A stretch of 56,798 nucleotides of DNA. Origin: Candidatus Woesearchaeota archaeon. Its GTDB lineage: Archaea > Nanobdellota > Nanobdellia > Woesearchaeales > ARS49. This document shows, one piece after another, positions 17,634-25,575 of this stretch. Each line of letters starts with the position of its first letter. The stretch's first letter is position 1. The notes beneath the pieces were generated by a model. It searched no databases. It was given only the letters and a program-made list of their open reading frames with translations, and was not told the origin of the DNA. Location: the NCBI GenBank assembly GCA_018302815.1, contig JAGVZE010000014.1:1-56798 (forward strand). The letters are read 5' to 3'. The position numbers and the translations under genes were made by a program.

Positions 17634-19092
17634 CGGTGCCTTTCACATTCCCGATAGGTTTGAATGCCACGACTTTCTTGCTGATTCCTGCGTTGTGCAT
17701 GACATCGATTACTTCTGAGATTGGTTTGTATGCGAATCCTGCTTCTTCAGCTAGGCCTGAGTAGCTTGCGGTTCTAACATATATTCCTCTTTTTTCCATT
17801 TCTTTTTGGAGTTCTTGTCCTTTGACTTCGCGTCGCGCTTGTGTTCTGCTCATGGTTCTTCCGCTGCCGTGGGCGGTGCTTCCCCAGGTTTCTTCGAGCG
17901 CTTTGTCTGTTCCGACTAGTAGGTAGCTTCCGGTTTCCATGCTTCCGCCGATTATTACTGGCTGTCCTGTTTTTCTGAATCTTGGAGCGAGTTCTTCGCG
18001 TGATGGGCCAAAGCATCGTGTGGCTCCTTTTCTGTGCACTACAAGTTTTCGTTTTTTGCCGTCTACTTTGTGTTCTTCTACTTTGGCTATGTTGTGCGCT
18101 ACGTCGTAGACTAGGTGCATGTCGAGGTCTTCGGCTGTTCGTTCGAATGTTTGGCTAAAGCACTCGCGTATTCTGTGCAGTATGACTTGCCTGTTGGCGA
18201 AAGCCATGTTGGCGGCGCATGCCATCGCTTCGTAATATTTTTGTCCTTCTGTGCTGTTGAATGGAGCGCAGGAGAGTTCAGGGTCAGGTACGTGTAGCTC
18301 GTATTTTTTCATCGCGTCTGCGAATATTTTTAGATAGTCTGTTCCTATTTGGTGTCCGAATCCGCGGCTTCCGCAGTGGACCATTACGCAGATTTGGTCT
18401 TTGCTGTGTATGCCAAATTGTTTTGCGGTTTTTTCATCGAATATTTCTCCTGCGTATTGTATTTCAAGGTAGTGGTTTCCTGAGCCGAGTGTTCCTATTT
18501 GATTGATTCCGCGGCTGACCGCTTTGTCGCTCACTTGGTCTGGGTTTGCTTGTTTTATTCTGCCATAGTCTTCTATGCGTTCAAGGTCTTCTTCCCAGCC
18601 GTATCCTTGGTCGACGCACCATTTGGCGCCAAGGCTCATGACTTCTCTGAATTTTGGCTTGTCGACTTTTACGAATCCTGTTCCGCCTACTCCTGATGGG
18701 ACTTTGGTGTATAGTAAATCGACGAGTTTTTTGAGGTGTGGTTTCATGTCGTTGTATGTGAGGTTTGTCGTGACAAGGCGCATTCCGCAGTTGATGTCAA
18801 ATCCAATGCCTCCGGGCGATATGACTCCTGTGTTGGGATCGAAAGCTGCTACTCCTCCTATTGGAAAGCCGTATCCGCTGTGGCCGTCGGGCATGCATAG
18901 TGCGTGTTTGACTATGCCCGGAAGGCATGCTACGTTTGTTAGTTGGTTGTAGACTGAATTGTCCATTCCTTCAAGTAGTTTTTTGCTTGCGTATATCCTT
19001 GCGGGCACGTTCATTCCTTTTTTGTATGTTTGAGGGATGTCCCAAGTATATTCAGAGCTTTGTTTCATTTCCGGTTTTTGGAATTCGTTCAT
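17563..19092 (-). CDS. rtcB: RNA-splicing ligase RtcB
   Basis: 509 residues. Joins RNA ends with 2',3'-cyclic phosphate, including tRNA exons after intron removal. Conserved blocks: PDGHSGYGFPIGG, DINCGMR (metal-binding Cys about 102), HRKGATR, and the GMP-attachment His in STAHGSGRTMSR. RtcB normally ends at the GNVKG-type C-terminus. Here about 24 extra, mostly hydrophobic residues follow, read from the antisense of the homing endonuclease gene, so the native stop codon has been lost. It overlaps the archease gene by 4 nt. The intron-bearing tRNA-Thr at 42.8 kb is a possible substrate. Confidence 0.95.
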   Translation of the reverse strand: MNEFQKPEMKQSSEYTWDIPQTYKKGMNVPARIYASKKLLEGMDNSVYNQLTNVACLPGIVKHALCMPDGHSGYGFPIGGVAAFDPNTGVISPGGIGFDINCGMRLVTTNLTYNDMKPHLKKLVDLLYTKVPSGVGGTGFVKVDKPKFREVMSLGAKWCVDQGYGWEEDLERIEDYGRIKQANPDQVSDKAVSRGINQIGTLGSGNHYLEIQYAGEIFDEKTAKQFGIHSKDQICVMVHCGSRGFGHQIGTDYLKIFADAMKKYELHVPDPELSCAPFNSTEGQKYYEAMACAANMAFANRQVILHRIRECFSQTFERTAEDLDMHLVYDVAHNIAKVEEHKVDGKKRKLVVHRKGATRCFGPSREELAPRFRKTGQPVIIGGSMETGSYLLVGTDKALEETWGSTAHGSGRTMSRTQARREVKGQELQKEMEKRGIYVRTASYSGLAEEAGFAYKPISEVIDVMHNAGISKKVVAFKPIGNVKGTAMLNQMILLPLLLFAFLILQLLF

Positions 19093-19508
19093 ATGTCAAG
19101 TACGATTGTTGTTTTCCATTCTTTGTTGTGTTCGACTTTATAATTGTGCATGGTGATGGCTTTGACGTCTTGGTGTAGTTCCTGCTTTTTGGGATTCACA
19201 GTGTCTCCTTTAAGGATTGCTTTTGCTTCTAGTGTTTTCTCATTTACTTTGACTGTTATGCTGCAAAAGACTGCAGCTTCTTTGTCTTTGAGGTAGATTA
19301 TCTCTTCTAGGAATTCAAATAATAGGCGTTCCACTGTTTGTTCTTTTTTGGTGAATTCGAATGTGAGTTTTGGCTTTACTGTTTTTGGGTTTGCCATTGT
19401 TTCTATGACTGCATGAGCTGCTGATTTGAATAGCGTGTTTAGAGTTTTGCCTGTGGCTTTGAATGCTACATCTGCTTGGGTGATATCTTCTAGGAATCTA
19501 TATGGCAT
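19089..19508 (-). CDS. Archease
   Basis: About 139 residues from the ATG at 19508 (MPYRFLED). A TTG at 19520 is less likely because a minus-strand TTTAAA box lies about 26 nt before the ATG. Archease speeds guanylylation and multiple turnover of RtcB. Conserved features are DITQADVAFKA near the N-terminus, FLEEIIYLKD in the middle, and the C-terminal ITMHNYKV with the metal-binding region at the end. It overlaps rtcB by 4 nt, the classic partner arrangement. Confidence 0.93.
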   Translation of the reverse strand: MPYRFLEDITQADVAFKATGKTLNTLFKSAAHAVIETMANPKTVKPKLTFEFTKKEQTVERLLFEFLEEIIYLKDKEAAVFCSITVKVNEKTLEAKAILKGDTVNPKKQELHQDVKAITMHNYKVEHNKEWKTTIVLDI

Positions 19509-19546
19509 ATTGTGCTTCAAGAAGGGGCGTTTTAAATGCTTTGCTC

Positions 19547-20023
19547 TTAGTATCTCTTAAGTAGGTCTCCTGCGGCGGCGCCTACGCCTGCTGGAAAGCT
19601 TATCGCTATTACGAGTTTGAGGATGAGTTTAGGGTCTGGGATGAATGTTGTGATGCCATAAACGCTTAGCAGTAGGAAGCTTGTGAATATTGCTATGCCG
19701 TAATATGCGCTTATTCTTTTTATCCAGAATTGGAAGAATCTGCGTTTTTGCTTGTCAGGCACGCGCGCGTATCCGACAAAGTATATTTCTGCCGAGATTA
19801 TGGTTAGAGTTGCGACAACAAGAAGAACAAGATGTATTGTGTCGAGTCGAAGTCCTATTTCTAAGAGGAGTCCTTTTAGTACGAATGTGAATCCGAAGAA
19901 TAGGCTGCCAAGCCATGCGCTTATGACGTGTCGCATATCAAAATGGCCTGGCACTTTCTCCACGAGTTGTTCTCGCAAAAGCCGTGTGTCATTTGCGATT
20001 TGGTGGATTGGGTTTTGCGCCAT
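19547..20023 (-). CDS. Four-helix membrane protein, DUF2391-like
   Basis: 158 residues with four membrane helices, in two pairs separated by a basic cytoplasmic loop (RVPDKQKRRFF). The N-terminal 30 residues are soluble. The pattern resembles the small integral membrane DUF2391 family (a weak recognition). It starts 1 nt after the stop of the 86-residue gene upstream, so they form a two-gene unit. Function unknown. Confidence 0.6.
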   Translation of the reverse strand: MAQNPIHQIANDTRLLREQLVEKVPGHFDMRHVISAWLGSLFFGFTFVLKGLLLEIGLRLDTIHLVLLVVATLTIISAEIYFVGYARVPDKQKRRFFQFWIKRISAYYGIAIFTSFLLLSVYGITTFIPDPKLILKLVIAISFPAGVGAAAGDLLKRY

Positions 20024-20024
20024 G

Positions 20025-20285
20025 TTAGTAGAATTCTATTCGGGGTATGTCTTTTTCTTCGTTTTCCTGCACGTGTGGCGCGGGCGTGATTGGTTGAGGT
20101 GCTTGCGGTTCTATTGGCGCGGGAGTATTGTCGAATATGCTCATTAGCCCTGCCATGTCCTGCGTTGGTTCAAGCGCTGCAGGTGAGTTGGTATGAGCGT
20201 TCTCTCCAACTATATGCTTTAGCAGTTCAATAGCCCTGAGTATGTGTTCTTTCGAGTCCGACAAAGTGTCTATGCTTATTTTCAT
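20025..20285 (-). CDS. Small acidic protein with Pro-rich linker
   Basis: 86 residues. An N-terminal amphipathic helix (SKEHILRAIELLKHIVG) is joined by a Pro/Ala-rich linker to an acidic C-terminus. No known motif. A minus-strand ATATATAAATC box lies about 35 nt upstream. Co-transcribed with the membrane protein that follows. Confidence 0.6.
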   Translation of the reverse strand: MKISIDTLSDSKEHILRAIELLKHIVGENAHTNSPAALEPTQDMAGLMSIFDNTPAPIEPQAPQPITPAPHVQENEEKDIPRIEFY

Positions 20286-20396
20286 CTCTTTTCAACGCTC
20301 TTTATGGCTTTACGATTTATATATGTTTTGGGGGTGTGTTCAGAAGGACGTTCGAATCACCGCGCTTCGCATGACCTGCAGACTTGAAGCGACACC

Positions 20397-20519
20397 ATGG
20401 AAAATGCAGTCCATCCGAAAAACCAGGGAGGAGGTTTTCCAAATCTGAGCGTAGAAACTTATTTAAAGGGGAATGCATCAAGGAAGCTATTGAATGAGGT
20501 AACAAAAAATGGCCAGTAA
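20397..20519 (+). CDS. Possible 40-residue protein
   Basis: An ATG-started frame encodes 40 residues with plausible composition (FPNLSVETYLKGNASRKLLN). Its TAA overlaps the start of the next gene in a different frame, an operon-like junction. A TTTATATA box at about 20320-20328 is 70 nt upstream. The stretch could equally be a leader or small RNA: TGGAAAA at 20397-20404 can pair with TTTTCCA at 20436-20442. Confidence 0.35.
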   Translation: MENAVHPKNQGGGFPNLSVETYLKGNASRKLLNEVTKNGQ

Positions 20520-20763
20520 ACCAATCATCAAAGAACTTGATAACACAATCCAAGAACTTTCAGGAATTATTACTCGGCTGGTTAGTGCCGGTATATCAGT
20601 AAGGTCTTCAGAATCAGTGCGTGAGGAAAATAAACTCGCATATTTTAAAAAGGTTTTTTCAGACCTTAAACAATTGACAAATTATGCCAATGAATTGGGC
20701 GAATCAAGGAACAGATTGAGTGGTATAAAGGACAGATTGGCTGAGATGAAATCAGAACTTTGA
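20509..20763 (+). CDS. Small coiled-coil protein
   Basis: 84 residues, nearly all helical with heptad repeats (LDNTIQELSGIITRLVSAG, and again near the C-terminus). No enzyme motif or membrane segment. Codons are A-rich compared with flanking core genes, so it belongs to the accessory patch beside tRNA-Pro. Function unknown. Confidence 0.55.
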   Translation: MASKPIIKELDNTIQELSGIITRLVSAGISVRSSESVREENKLAYFKKVFSDLKQLTNYANELGESRNRLSGIKDRLAEMKSEL

Positions 20764-20769
20764 TTCTTT

Positions 20770-21159
20770 TTAGTTCCAATTTTTTATCAGTTCTTTCCAA
20801 TAGAAAAATCCGATGATTGGAAACAATAACGCTGAGATGCTTCCAGGATAGTAGGCCCGCAATATCACTGCTTCGATCAGGTGGTGTATTTCAAAAATAA
20901 AGACTACTCCTAATATGGCCATTAAACCAATCAACCACTTCTTTCTAAGAATGAGATAAGAAAATATAAAAAGTGCCCATAACATTATTTGAAATAAAAG
21001 AAATAACGCTTGGAAAAGATTCATGGTTCCAAAAGAATTGAATACAATTTTGAAAATAGGATCGACGTTATAAAATCCCGTCCAGTATTCTTCCAAACCA
21101 TGAACTACAAATAGTGGTATTGAAATGAGAAATAGCTGTTGAAGTTTTTTCGACACCAC
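20770..21159 (-). CDS. HXXEE-family membrane protein
   Basis: 129 residues with four membrane helices. HGLEE in the first helix (LFVVHGLEEYW) matches the HxxEE motif of the HXXEE domain family. A second His pair, IHHLIEA, lies in helix 3. The family is of unknown function. A-rich codon use; it lies between the coiled-coil gene and the duplicated tRNA-Pro fragment. Confidence 0.65.
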   Translation of the reverse strand: MVSKKLQQLFLISIPLFVVHGLEEYWTGFYNVDPIFKIVFNSFGTMNLFQALFLLFQIMLWALFIFSYLILRKKWLIGLMAILGVVFIFEIHHLIEAVILRAYYPGSISALLFPIIGFFYWKELIKNWN

Positions 21160-21304
21160 GCATCAAAATGAAACAATCTTCCTTATATACTTGTTGATGG
21201 GCGAATTTTATTCAGTTTTTCGCACGGTTTCCACTTTTTTCCCGAAATTACATCAACAGGACTATTGTTTTCCTTTTGAATTCTCGAAGTCGGCCTCCAA
21301 TAAT

Positions 21305-21414
21305 GGGGCTACTGTGATTTCATTTTGGGGTTTTGCCATGTACACACCCAAAATGAAAGACAGAACTTGCCAATGGCAATTTCTTTATTCGAACACGGGC
21401 CACAAGGTCCCGAA
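21305..21414 (-). pseudogene. tRNA-Pro 3'-half remnant, interrupted
   Basis: Bases 21305-21319 plus 21390-21414 together reproduce the last 40 nt of the intact tRNA-Pro next door, with one substitution. A 70-nt structured repeat (21320-21389) splits it in the T-loop. The 5' half of the tRNA is absent, so it cannot be a working tRNA. Confidence 0.85.
21320..21389 (+). repeat. Structured repeat family, copy 3 (short form)
   Basis: 70 nt. The left stem CATTTTGGG/CCCAAAATG is followed by AAAGACAGAACTTGCC, a two-base loop, and GGCAATTTCTTTATT. The exact insertion can be read because the uninterrupted sequence is present at 21481. The target reads GTGATT|CGAAC, with no target duplication or at most ATT. 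Confidence 0.85.
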
Positions 21415-21480
21415 AACGCAAAAACCGTGAACAAAATAAAATTCGCGCGGTTTTCGAATTCTCGAAATCCTCCTCAATAT

Positions 21481-21550
21481 GGGGCTACCGTGATTCGAAC
21501 ACGGGCCACAAGGTCCCGAACCTTGCATCCTACCACTAGACTATAGCCCC
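21481..21550 (-). tRNA. tRNA-Pro (anticodon CGG)
   Basis: 70 nt. Acceptor stem GGGGCTA/TAGCCCC; anticodon stem CAAGG/CCTTG with loop TTCGGGA giving CGG; T-arm CCGTG TTCGAAT CACGG. CCA is not encoded. No intron. Its 3' half is duplicated just downstream. Confidence 0.95.
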
Positions 21551-21667
21551 GTTGGTGGATTCTTGCCGTTGGGTGGTTTATAAGTCTTGTGTCATCTTTG
21601 CCATGCAACACTCTGCCCTATTTTTTCATAGATGCGTTTTTATTCACTGCAACTCTTGCTATTGTGT

Positions 21668-22183
21668 ATGAAGTACGTCATCACTGGAGGTCCGTGTGTT
21701 GGTAAGAGCACAACGTTGGGTGTTCTTGAATCGCGTGGGTTTTCTGTTGTTCCTGAGGCTGCTCGTGATGTTATCGCAAGGGAATCAAAGCGTGAGGGTG
21801 GTATTTTGCCGTGGACTGATTTTTGCGGGTTTCAGCAGTTGGTTCTTGTTCTTCAGCTTGAGCGTGAGAAAGACGCCCCTGCTGGCGCGTTTTGTGATAG
21901 GGGCGTGCTTGATGGGCGGGCGTATTGCAGGGTGAATGGAATCGAAGTACCTCGCGAGCTTGCAGAGGTTGAGCATGGTTATGCGCGCGTGTTTTTGTTA
22001 AGTCCGTTAGAGCGGTTTGTAAGTGATGCAGAGCGTTACGAGAAGGATCCTGCTCTTGCAAGGCGTTTGCATGATGAGCTTGCGAGTGTGTATTACGAAG
22101 CAGGGTATGATTTGGTTCAAGTTCCTCTGTTATCGCCTGATGAGCGGGCTAGTTTTATTTTGGCTCAGTTAAGGATTGGGTAA
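21668..22183 (+). CDS. P-loop nucleoside/nicotinamide kinase-like ATPase (AAA_28)
   Basis: About 171 residues from the ATG at 21668 (MKYVITGGPCVGKST). Walker A GGPCVGKST is at the very start. VVPEAARDVI and FCDRGVLDGRAY are the pattern of the NadR/Ttd14-like AAA_28 family, which includes small-molecule kinases and phosphoinositide-binding proteins. The 3' end overlaps the convergent gene by 19 nt. Substrate unknown. Confidence 0.75.
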   Translation: MKYVITGGPCVGKSTTLGVLESRGFSVVPEAARDVIARESKREGGILPWTDFCGFQQLVLVLQLEREKDAPAGAFCDRGVLDGRAYCRVNGIEVPRELAEVEHGYARVFLLSPLERFVSDAERYEKDPALARRLHDELASVYYEAGYDLVQVPLLSPDERASFILAQLRIG

Positions 22184-22833
22184 GGTGGTTGTATTCTGTC
22201 TGAGTGTAAGTTCCTGATGACTTGTCCGTATTTTTTGTATGGTGTTTGGCGGTATTCTTGTAAGTCTCTGTTTATTTTTGATATATTGCTGGCAAGAGGT
22301 TCTGCATCGCCTCTGCTTGAGTAGGCGTATGTTCCTTTGAGGATGTGGATTTGTTGGGCGGCTAGTTGTGATTTGGAGTTGTGCAGGTAGCTGGTGGCTT
22401 CTTGTACCATGCTTGCGTTTGTTGCCGTGATTAAAATTACTGGATGGCTGTTTATTGTGTGAGTGCTGATGACTGCTTCTTGTTGCTTGAATATTTCGCA
22501 GGTCGTACTGGGAATTAGCAGGTCTGCCCATTTGTTTGCGCAGGTGGTTCCGATGATGAGAGTTGGTGTTGTTATGTGCTCTATTGTTGATGATTTGTGG
22601 ATGGATTCAAGCAGTTGTTTAGGAGTTGCCCGTATTGTGTCATCTCTGTATTTTGATTTTGTTGGGATTGCGTATGTTGGTAGCGAGTTGAGTATGGTGT
22701 TGACCGCGATTGCTTCTGCTGGTTCTTTGATGTCGCTTACTATTATCATTCCTGCGTATGTTGAATTGTCAAATAGAAATGAGGGGTAGTCTGCGATTGT
22801 GAGCGCGGGCAGCAATATCAGTAATGCAATCAT
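22165..22833 (-). CDS. Exported protein, function unknown
   Basis: 222 residues with an N-terminal signal peptide (MIALLILLPALTIADYPS). The rest is alternating alpha/beta with IIVSD, LIIGTTCAN and VILITATN strands. That resembles the cell-wall/S-layer-associated domains of archaea in which a GG/GT turn follows a hydrophobic strand. A cell-surface role is plausible but not proven. Confidence 0.6.
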   Translation of the reverse strand: MIALLILLPALTIADYPSFLFDNSTYAGMIIVSDIKEPAEAIAVNTILNSLPTYAIPTKSKYRDDTIRATPKQLLESIHKSSTIEHITTPTLIIGTTCANKWADLLIPSTTCEIFKQQEAVISTHTINSHPVILITATNASMVQEATSYLHNSKSQLAAQQIHILKGTYAYSSRGDAEPLASNISKINRDLQEYRQTPYKKYGQVIRNLHSDRIQPPYPILN

Positions 22834-22897
22834 TTATTGTTTTGCCGTGTATTTATTTTAAAGGATTCGTGTTCTGAAGGAAGTGGTAACGTTAAAT

Positions 22898-22968
22898 GAG
22901 CCCGGCCGGGTTCGAACCGGCGACCACGACAGTGTGAATGTCGTATCATACCGCTAGACCACGGGCTC
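22898..22968 (-). tRNA. tRNA-Val (anticodon CAC)
   Basis: 71 nt. Acceptor GAGCCCG/CGGGCTC; anticodon stem CGACA/TGTCG with loop TTCACAC giving CAC; T-arm GCCGG TTCGAAC CCGGC. No intron, no encoded CCA. Transcribed away from the oxygenase gene at 23025. Confidence 0.95.
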
Positions 22969-23024
22969 TTATGTTTGTCGTCCTGTCGAATTGTTTATAA
23001 ACGTTGCGTTGCTTTAGCGTCGGT

Positions 23025-23612
23025 ATGCATGACTGGGTGAATCAGAAGTATTTGAAGTCGAAAGAGGTTCTTCGTTTGAAATTTTCAAAGGCAAAGCCTT
23101 TTGCTCATCTTGTGCTTGCTGATTTTTTCTCAAAGCGATTGGTTCAGGTTCAGAACGCGCTTTTGCGTGAGGAGTTTTCAGAGCAGAATAGCGATTTGTT
23201 CCAATTCCGTCAGACAAAGGATATCAAATTGTGTGAGGATGCTCTTCTGCGCGAGTTCCATTCTTTTTTTAGTTCGCCAAGTTTCATAAAGTTCATAGCG
23301 GATATAACTGGTGAAACTCTTCATTCAATAGACATGTCTGGTTTCATTTATGGCGATACTGATTATCTGCTTCCACATGACGATCGTTTGGAGGGAAGGA
23401 AGGTCGCGTATGTCGTTCAGATGTCAAGTGGTTTTACAAAGCGTGATGGTGGAGCGTTGCAGTTTTTCGATAAAAATAAAGTTGTTAAGTCGTTTATTCC
23501 AAGTTTTGGCGCGCTTTGCTTGTTCAAAGTATCAGCGAAGTCTGTTCATCAGGTGCAGGAGATTCTTTCTGATAAGAAGAGGGTGACTTTCGCGGGGTGG
23601 TTCCATGGCTAA
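23025..23612 (+). CDS. 2-oxoglutarate/Fe(II) oxygenase, Tpa1/OGFOD1 N-domain type
   Basis: About 195 residues. The double-stranded beta-helix has the HxD motif in LLPHDDRLEGR, the distal His in SAKSVHQVQEI and the 2-oxoglutarate Arg in KRVTFAGWFHG. This spacing is that of the Tpa1/OGFOD1 prolyl hydroxylases that modify ribosomal protein S12 (uS12) in eukaryotes. The ATG at 23025 follows a GTTTATAAAC box at 22994-23001. The stop overlaps the next gene, which resembles the second Tpa1 domain. Confidence 0.8.
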   Translation: MHDWVNQKYLKSKEVLRLKFSKAKPFAHLVLADFFSKRLVQVQNALLREEFSEQNSDLFQFRQTKDIKLCEDALLREFHSFFSSPSFIKFIADITGETLHSIDMSGFIYGDTDYLLPHDDRLEGRKVAYVVQMSSGFTKRDGGALQFFDKNKVVKSFIPSFGALCLFKVSAKSVHQVQEILSDKKRVTFAGWFHG

Positions 23613-24147
23613 GTGGTTGAACCCGAGGTATTCTGATGATGTGCTGGCGCAAGCAGGTGTGCATTTCAAGAATAATGGGGCTCTTCGTTTGATTGATTTT
23701 CTATCTCCTGCATGGTTGAAAGTTTTATCCGCTAAATCTTGGCAAAAAGCGCATAATCCGTTGAAGTACTCGTACAGTGTTTCAAAAGCTCCTGATGTCG
23801 CGAAGTCATCTGAGTTCAAGAATCTCATATCGACTATTGTGGGTCATAAAATTAGGTTATCTGCGCTCACGATTGCTAAGTTCTCGAAGGGCGATTATTC
23901 TTTGCTTTATGATTCGTTGAAGTCTGGCAAGGGAGTGTTGTTTTTTTTAGATTTGAATTCTTTGAGTGAGACTGAGGGGAGTTATGCTGTTTTTGTGAAG
24001 GGTGATACTGAAGTTCTTCGTGTAATTCCCGAGCGCAATTCATTGGTGCTGGTCCGCTATGATGGCTTGAGGTTTTTCACAAAATATCTCAATCATCGCG
24101 CAAAATCTGAGAGGATTTTTCTTATTGGTGTTGCGCTGCCGAAATGA
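23605..24147 (+). CDS. Tpa1/OGFOD1 C-terminal-domain-like protein
   Basis: 180 residues. A second, non-catalytic beta-helix-like domain: LIDFLSPAWLKVL at the start, ALTIAKFSKGDYSLLYD in the middle, and VIPERNSLVLVRYDG near the end. It resembles the Ofd1/Tpa1 C-terminal domain. It lacks the HxD iron motif. It overlaps the oxygenase gene by 8 nt, so together the two reproduce the eukaryotic two-domain protein as separate chains. The assignment rests on order and fold pattern. Confidence 0.65.
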   Translation: MAKWLNPRYSDDVLAQAGVHFKNNGALRLIDFLSPAWLKVLSAKSWQKAHNPLKYSYSVSKAPDVAKSSEFKNLISTIVGHKIRLSALTIAKFSKGDYSLLYDSLKSGKGVLFFLDLNSLSETEGSYAVFVKGDTEVLRVIPERNSLVLVRYDGLRFFTKYLNHRAKSERIFLIGVALPK

Positions 24148-24176
24148 TTAAATAAAGTTCTAAAAGTCTTTATGTT

Positions 24177-24746
24177 ATGCATTTGAGTCGTGATGTTTTG
24201 AAGGAGAAGATTCTGTCGAATAAACTCGTTACTGATTATGCTGATATTGATGCTCAGCTGACAGCTAACGGTTTTGATATGCGCTTGGCGGCTATTGTGG
24301 AGATTGATGATGGTGGCAAGCTTGCAGTTCAAAAATCAGACAATCGGCAGCCTAAGCTTGGCAAAGCGTTTGTTCTCAAAGGTTATGAGGATCGTTTGCA
24401 GGGGTACGACATCAAGGAGAAGGTTGTCGTGGATAAATTGAGCGTGAAGTTGGAGCGTTTGAAGCCGTATTTCGTCATCACATGCGAGAGGGTGAACACT
24501 CCTCGTTCTTTGATGTTTCATATCGCTGCGAGAACAAGTTTGTTCAGGTTCACTCAGTCTGCGCTTTTGAGTACATTTGGTGAAGCGGGTTATGAGGGTT
24601 TTTTAGCATTCATGCTGTTGCCGTTCCTCGATAGCGAACTCGAGCTTGGCGCGCGTTTTGCGCAGTTGTGCTTTACTGAGCTTCGTGGAGAGGCGCATTA
24701 TGGTGAGCAGAAGCAGACTAATCATCAGGGCGGGAAATTGTTTTAG
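24177..24746 (+). CDS. dCTP deaminase/dUTPase family protein
   Basis: 189 residues. The trimeric dUTPase-like fold is visible from AARTSLFRFTQSAL, GEAGYEGFLAF (the catalytic-Glu region of Dcd-type enzymes) and FAQLCFTELRGEA. The C-terminus (HYGEQKQTNHQGGKLF) resembles the flexible lid that closes over the nucleotide. It is likely to make dUMP or dUTP from dCTP in pyrimidine deoxynucleotide supply. Deaminase or bifunctional enzyme cannot be separated here. The first ~90 residues are more diverged than usual. Confidence 0.75.
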   Translation: MHLSRDVLKEKILSNKLVTDYADIDAQLTANGFDMRLAAIVEIDDGGKLAVQKSDNRQPKLGKAFVLKGYEDRLQGYDIKEKVVVDKLSVKLERLKPYFVITCERVNTPRSLMFHIAARTSLFRFTQSALLSTFGEAGYEGFLAFMLLPFLDSELELGARFAQLCFTELRGEAHYGEQKQTNHQGGKLF

Positions 24747-25537
24747 CAGAATATTCTTTGGTAATTGAGCCAGATGTTGTTGGCGGTTTCTTCTTCGGTG
24801 AATCCTTTGATTTTGGCTATGTTGCGTACAGTGTAGATTACGTTGGCTGGTTCATTGGGCTGTCCAGGCACGGGGGATAGCCAGGGCCCGTCTGTCTCAG
24901 AGAGTAATTGGTTGATGTTTGCCATTTCAGCTACCATTTTGAAGTGTTGCAGTTTTTCGATTACCGCAGGAATGGAAAAGTTATATCCGAGATCTATTGC
25001 CTTTTTTACGATGTGCTTTCGTCCTGTGAAGCAGTGCAAGACTACGTTTTTTACAGAGCTGCTTTGAAGCATATCTATGCAGTCGGCTTCAGCATCGCGC
25101 GTATGCACTATTAGCGGTTTTTTGATATCTTCTGCGGTTTTGATTACTTTGGCGAAGTTTTCTTTTTCTTTTTTCTTGAGCGCTTCGTCTTTGACCCAGT
25201 GGTAGTCTAGGCCCGCTTCTCCGATGCCTGCGATGTGTTCTTTGTTGGCGCGTATGAATTCGAGTTCTTTGTCGACGTCGAAATGTTCTATTTGGCGTGA
25301 AAGTCCTGTTTCATCCGGAGCTATGTCTAGCGCGTCGATTGGGTAGATTCCTAGCGAGCATCTAACGAGAGGTGCGTATTTCTTGGCGAGTTCTAATACT
25401 TCGCGGTTTGTAGGAACATTGACGCCTGAGCATATGATTGCTTTGACTCCTGCTTTTCGCGCTCTCTCTAAAACGGCGTCTAGCTGGTTCTTTAGAAGCT
25501 CATGCGTTAAATGGCAATGATCATCTACGAGTATCAT
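24743..25537 (-). CDS. TatD-family metal-dependent hydrolase
   Basis: About 264 residues from the ATG at 25537 (MILVDDHCHLTH); a start at 25591 would run back into the upstream gene. TIM-barrel metal ligands: HCH near the N-terminus, GEAGLDYH, VHTRDAEAD, LHCFTGRK and ETDGPWLSP. The family contains 3'-5' DNases and tRNA/DNA quality-control nucleases. It follows the exchanger gene by 38 nt on the same strand. Confidence 0.88.
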   Translation of the reverse strand: MILVDDHCHLTHELLKNQLDAVLERARKAGVKAIICSGVNVPTNREVLELAKKYAPLVRCSLGIYPIDALDIAPDETGLSRQIEHFDVDKELEFIRANKEHIAGIGEAGLDYHWVKDEALKKKEKENFAKVIKTAEDIKKPLIVHTRDAEADCIDMLQSSSVKNVVLHCFTGRKHIVKKAIDLGYNFSIPAVIEKLQHFKMVAEMANINQLLSETDGPWLSPVPGQPNEPANVIYTVRNIAKIKGFTEEETANNIWLNYQRIFC

Positions 25538-25575
25538 AAGTCTGATTTGTTTGTCCTTTGTTTTATGTCTTTCGT

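Larger units (their letters stand above)
21278..21520. repeat. Direct duplication of the tRNA-Pro 3' half and its flank
   Basis: The 40 nt from the anticodon loop to the 3' end of tRNA-Pro (21481-21520), plus about 25 nt of its 3' flank (GAATTCTCGAA...CCTC...AATAT), occur again starting at 21278. The second copy is interrupted by repeat copy 3. Excluding that insert, the tRNA parts differ at one position. This is the footprint of integrase attachment at a tRNA 3' end or of a local duplication. Confidence 0.75.

Noticed and set aside
20341-20375. TTCGAATC at about 20351, a possible T-loop
   Set aside because: No flanking 5-bp stem or acceptor stem can be formed.
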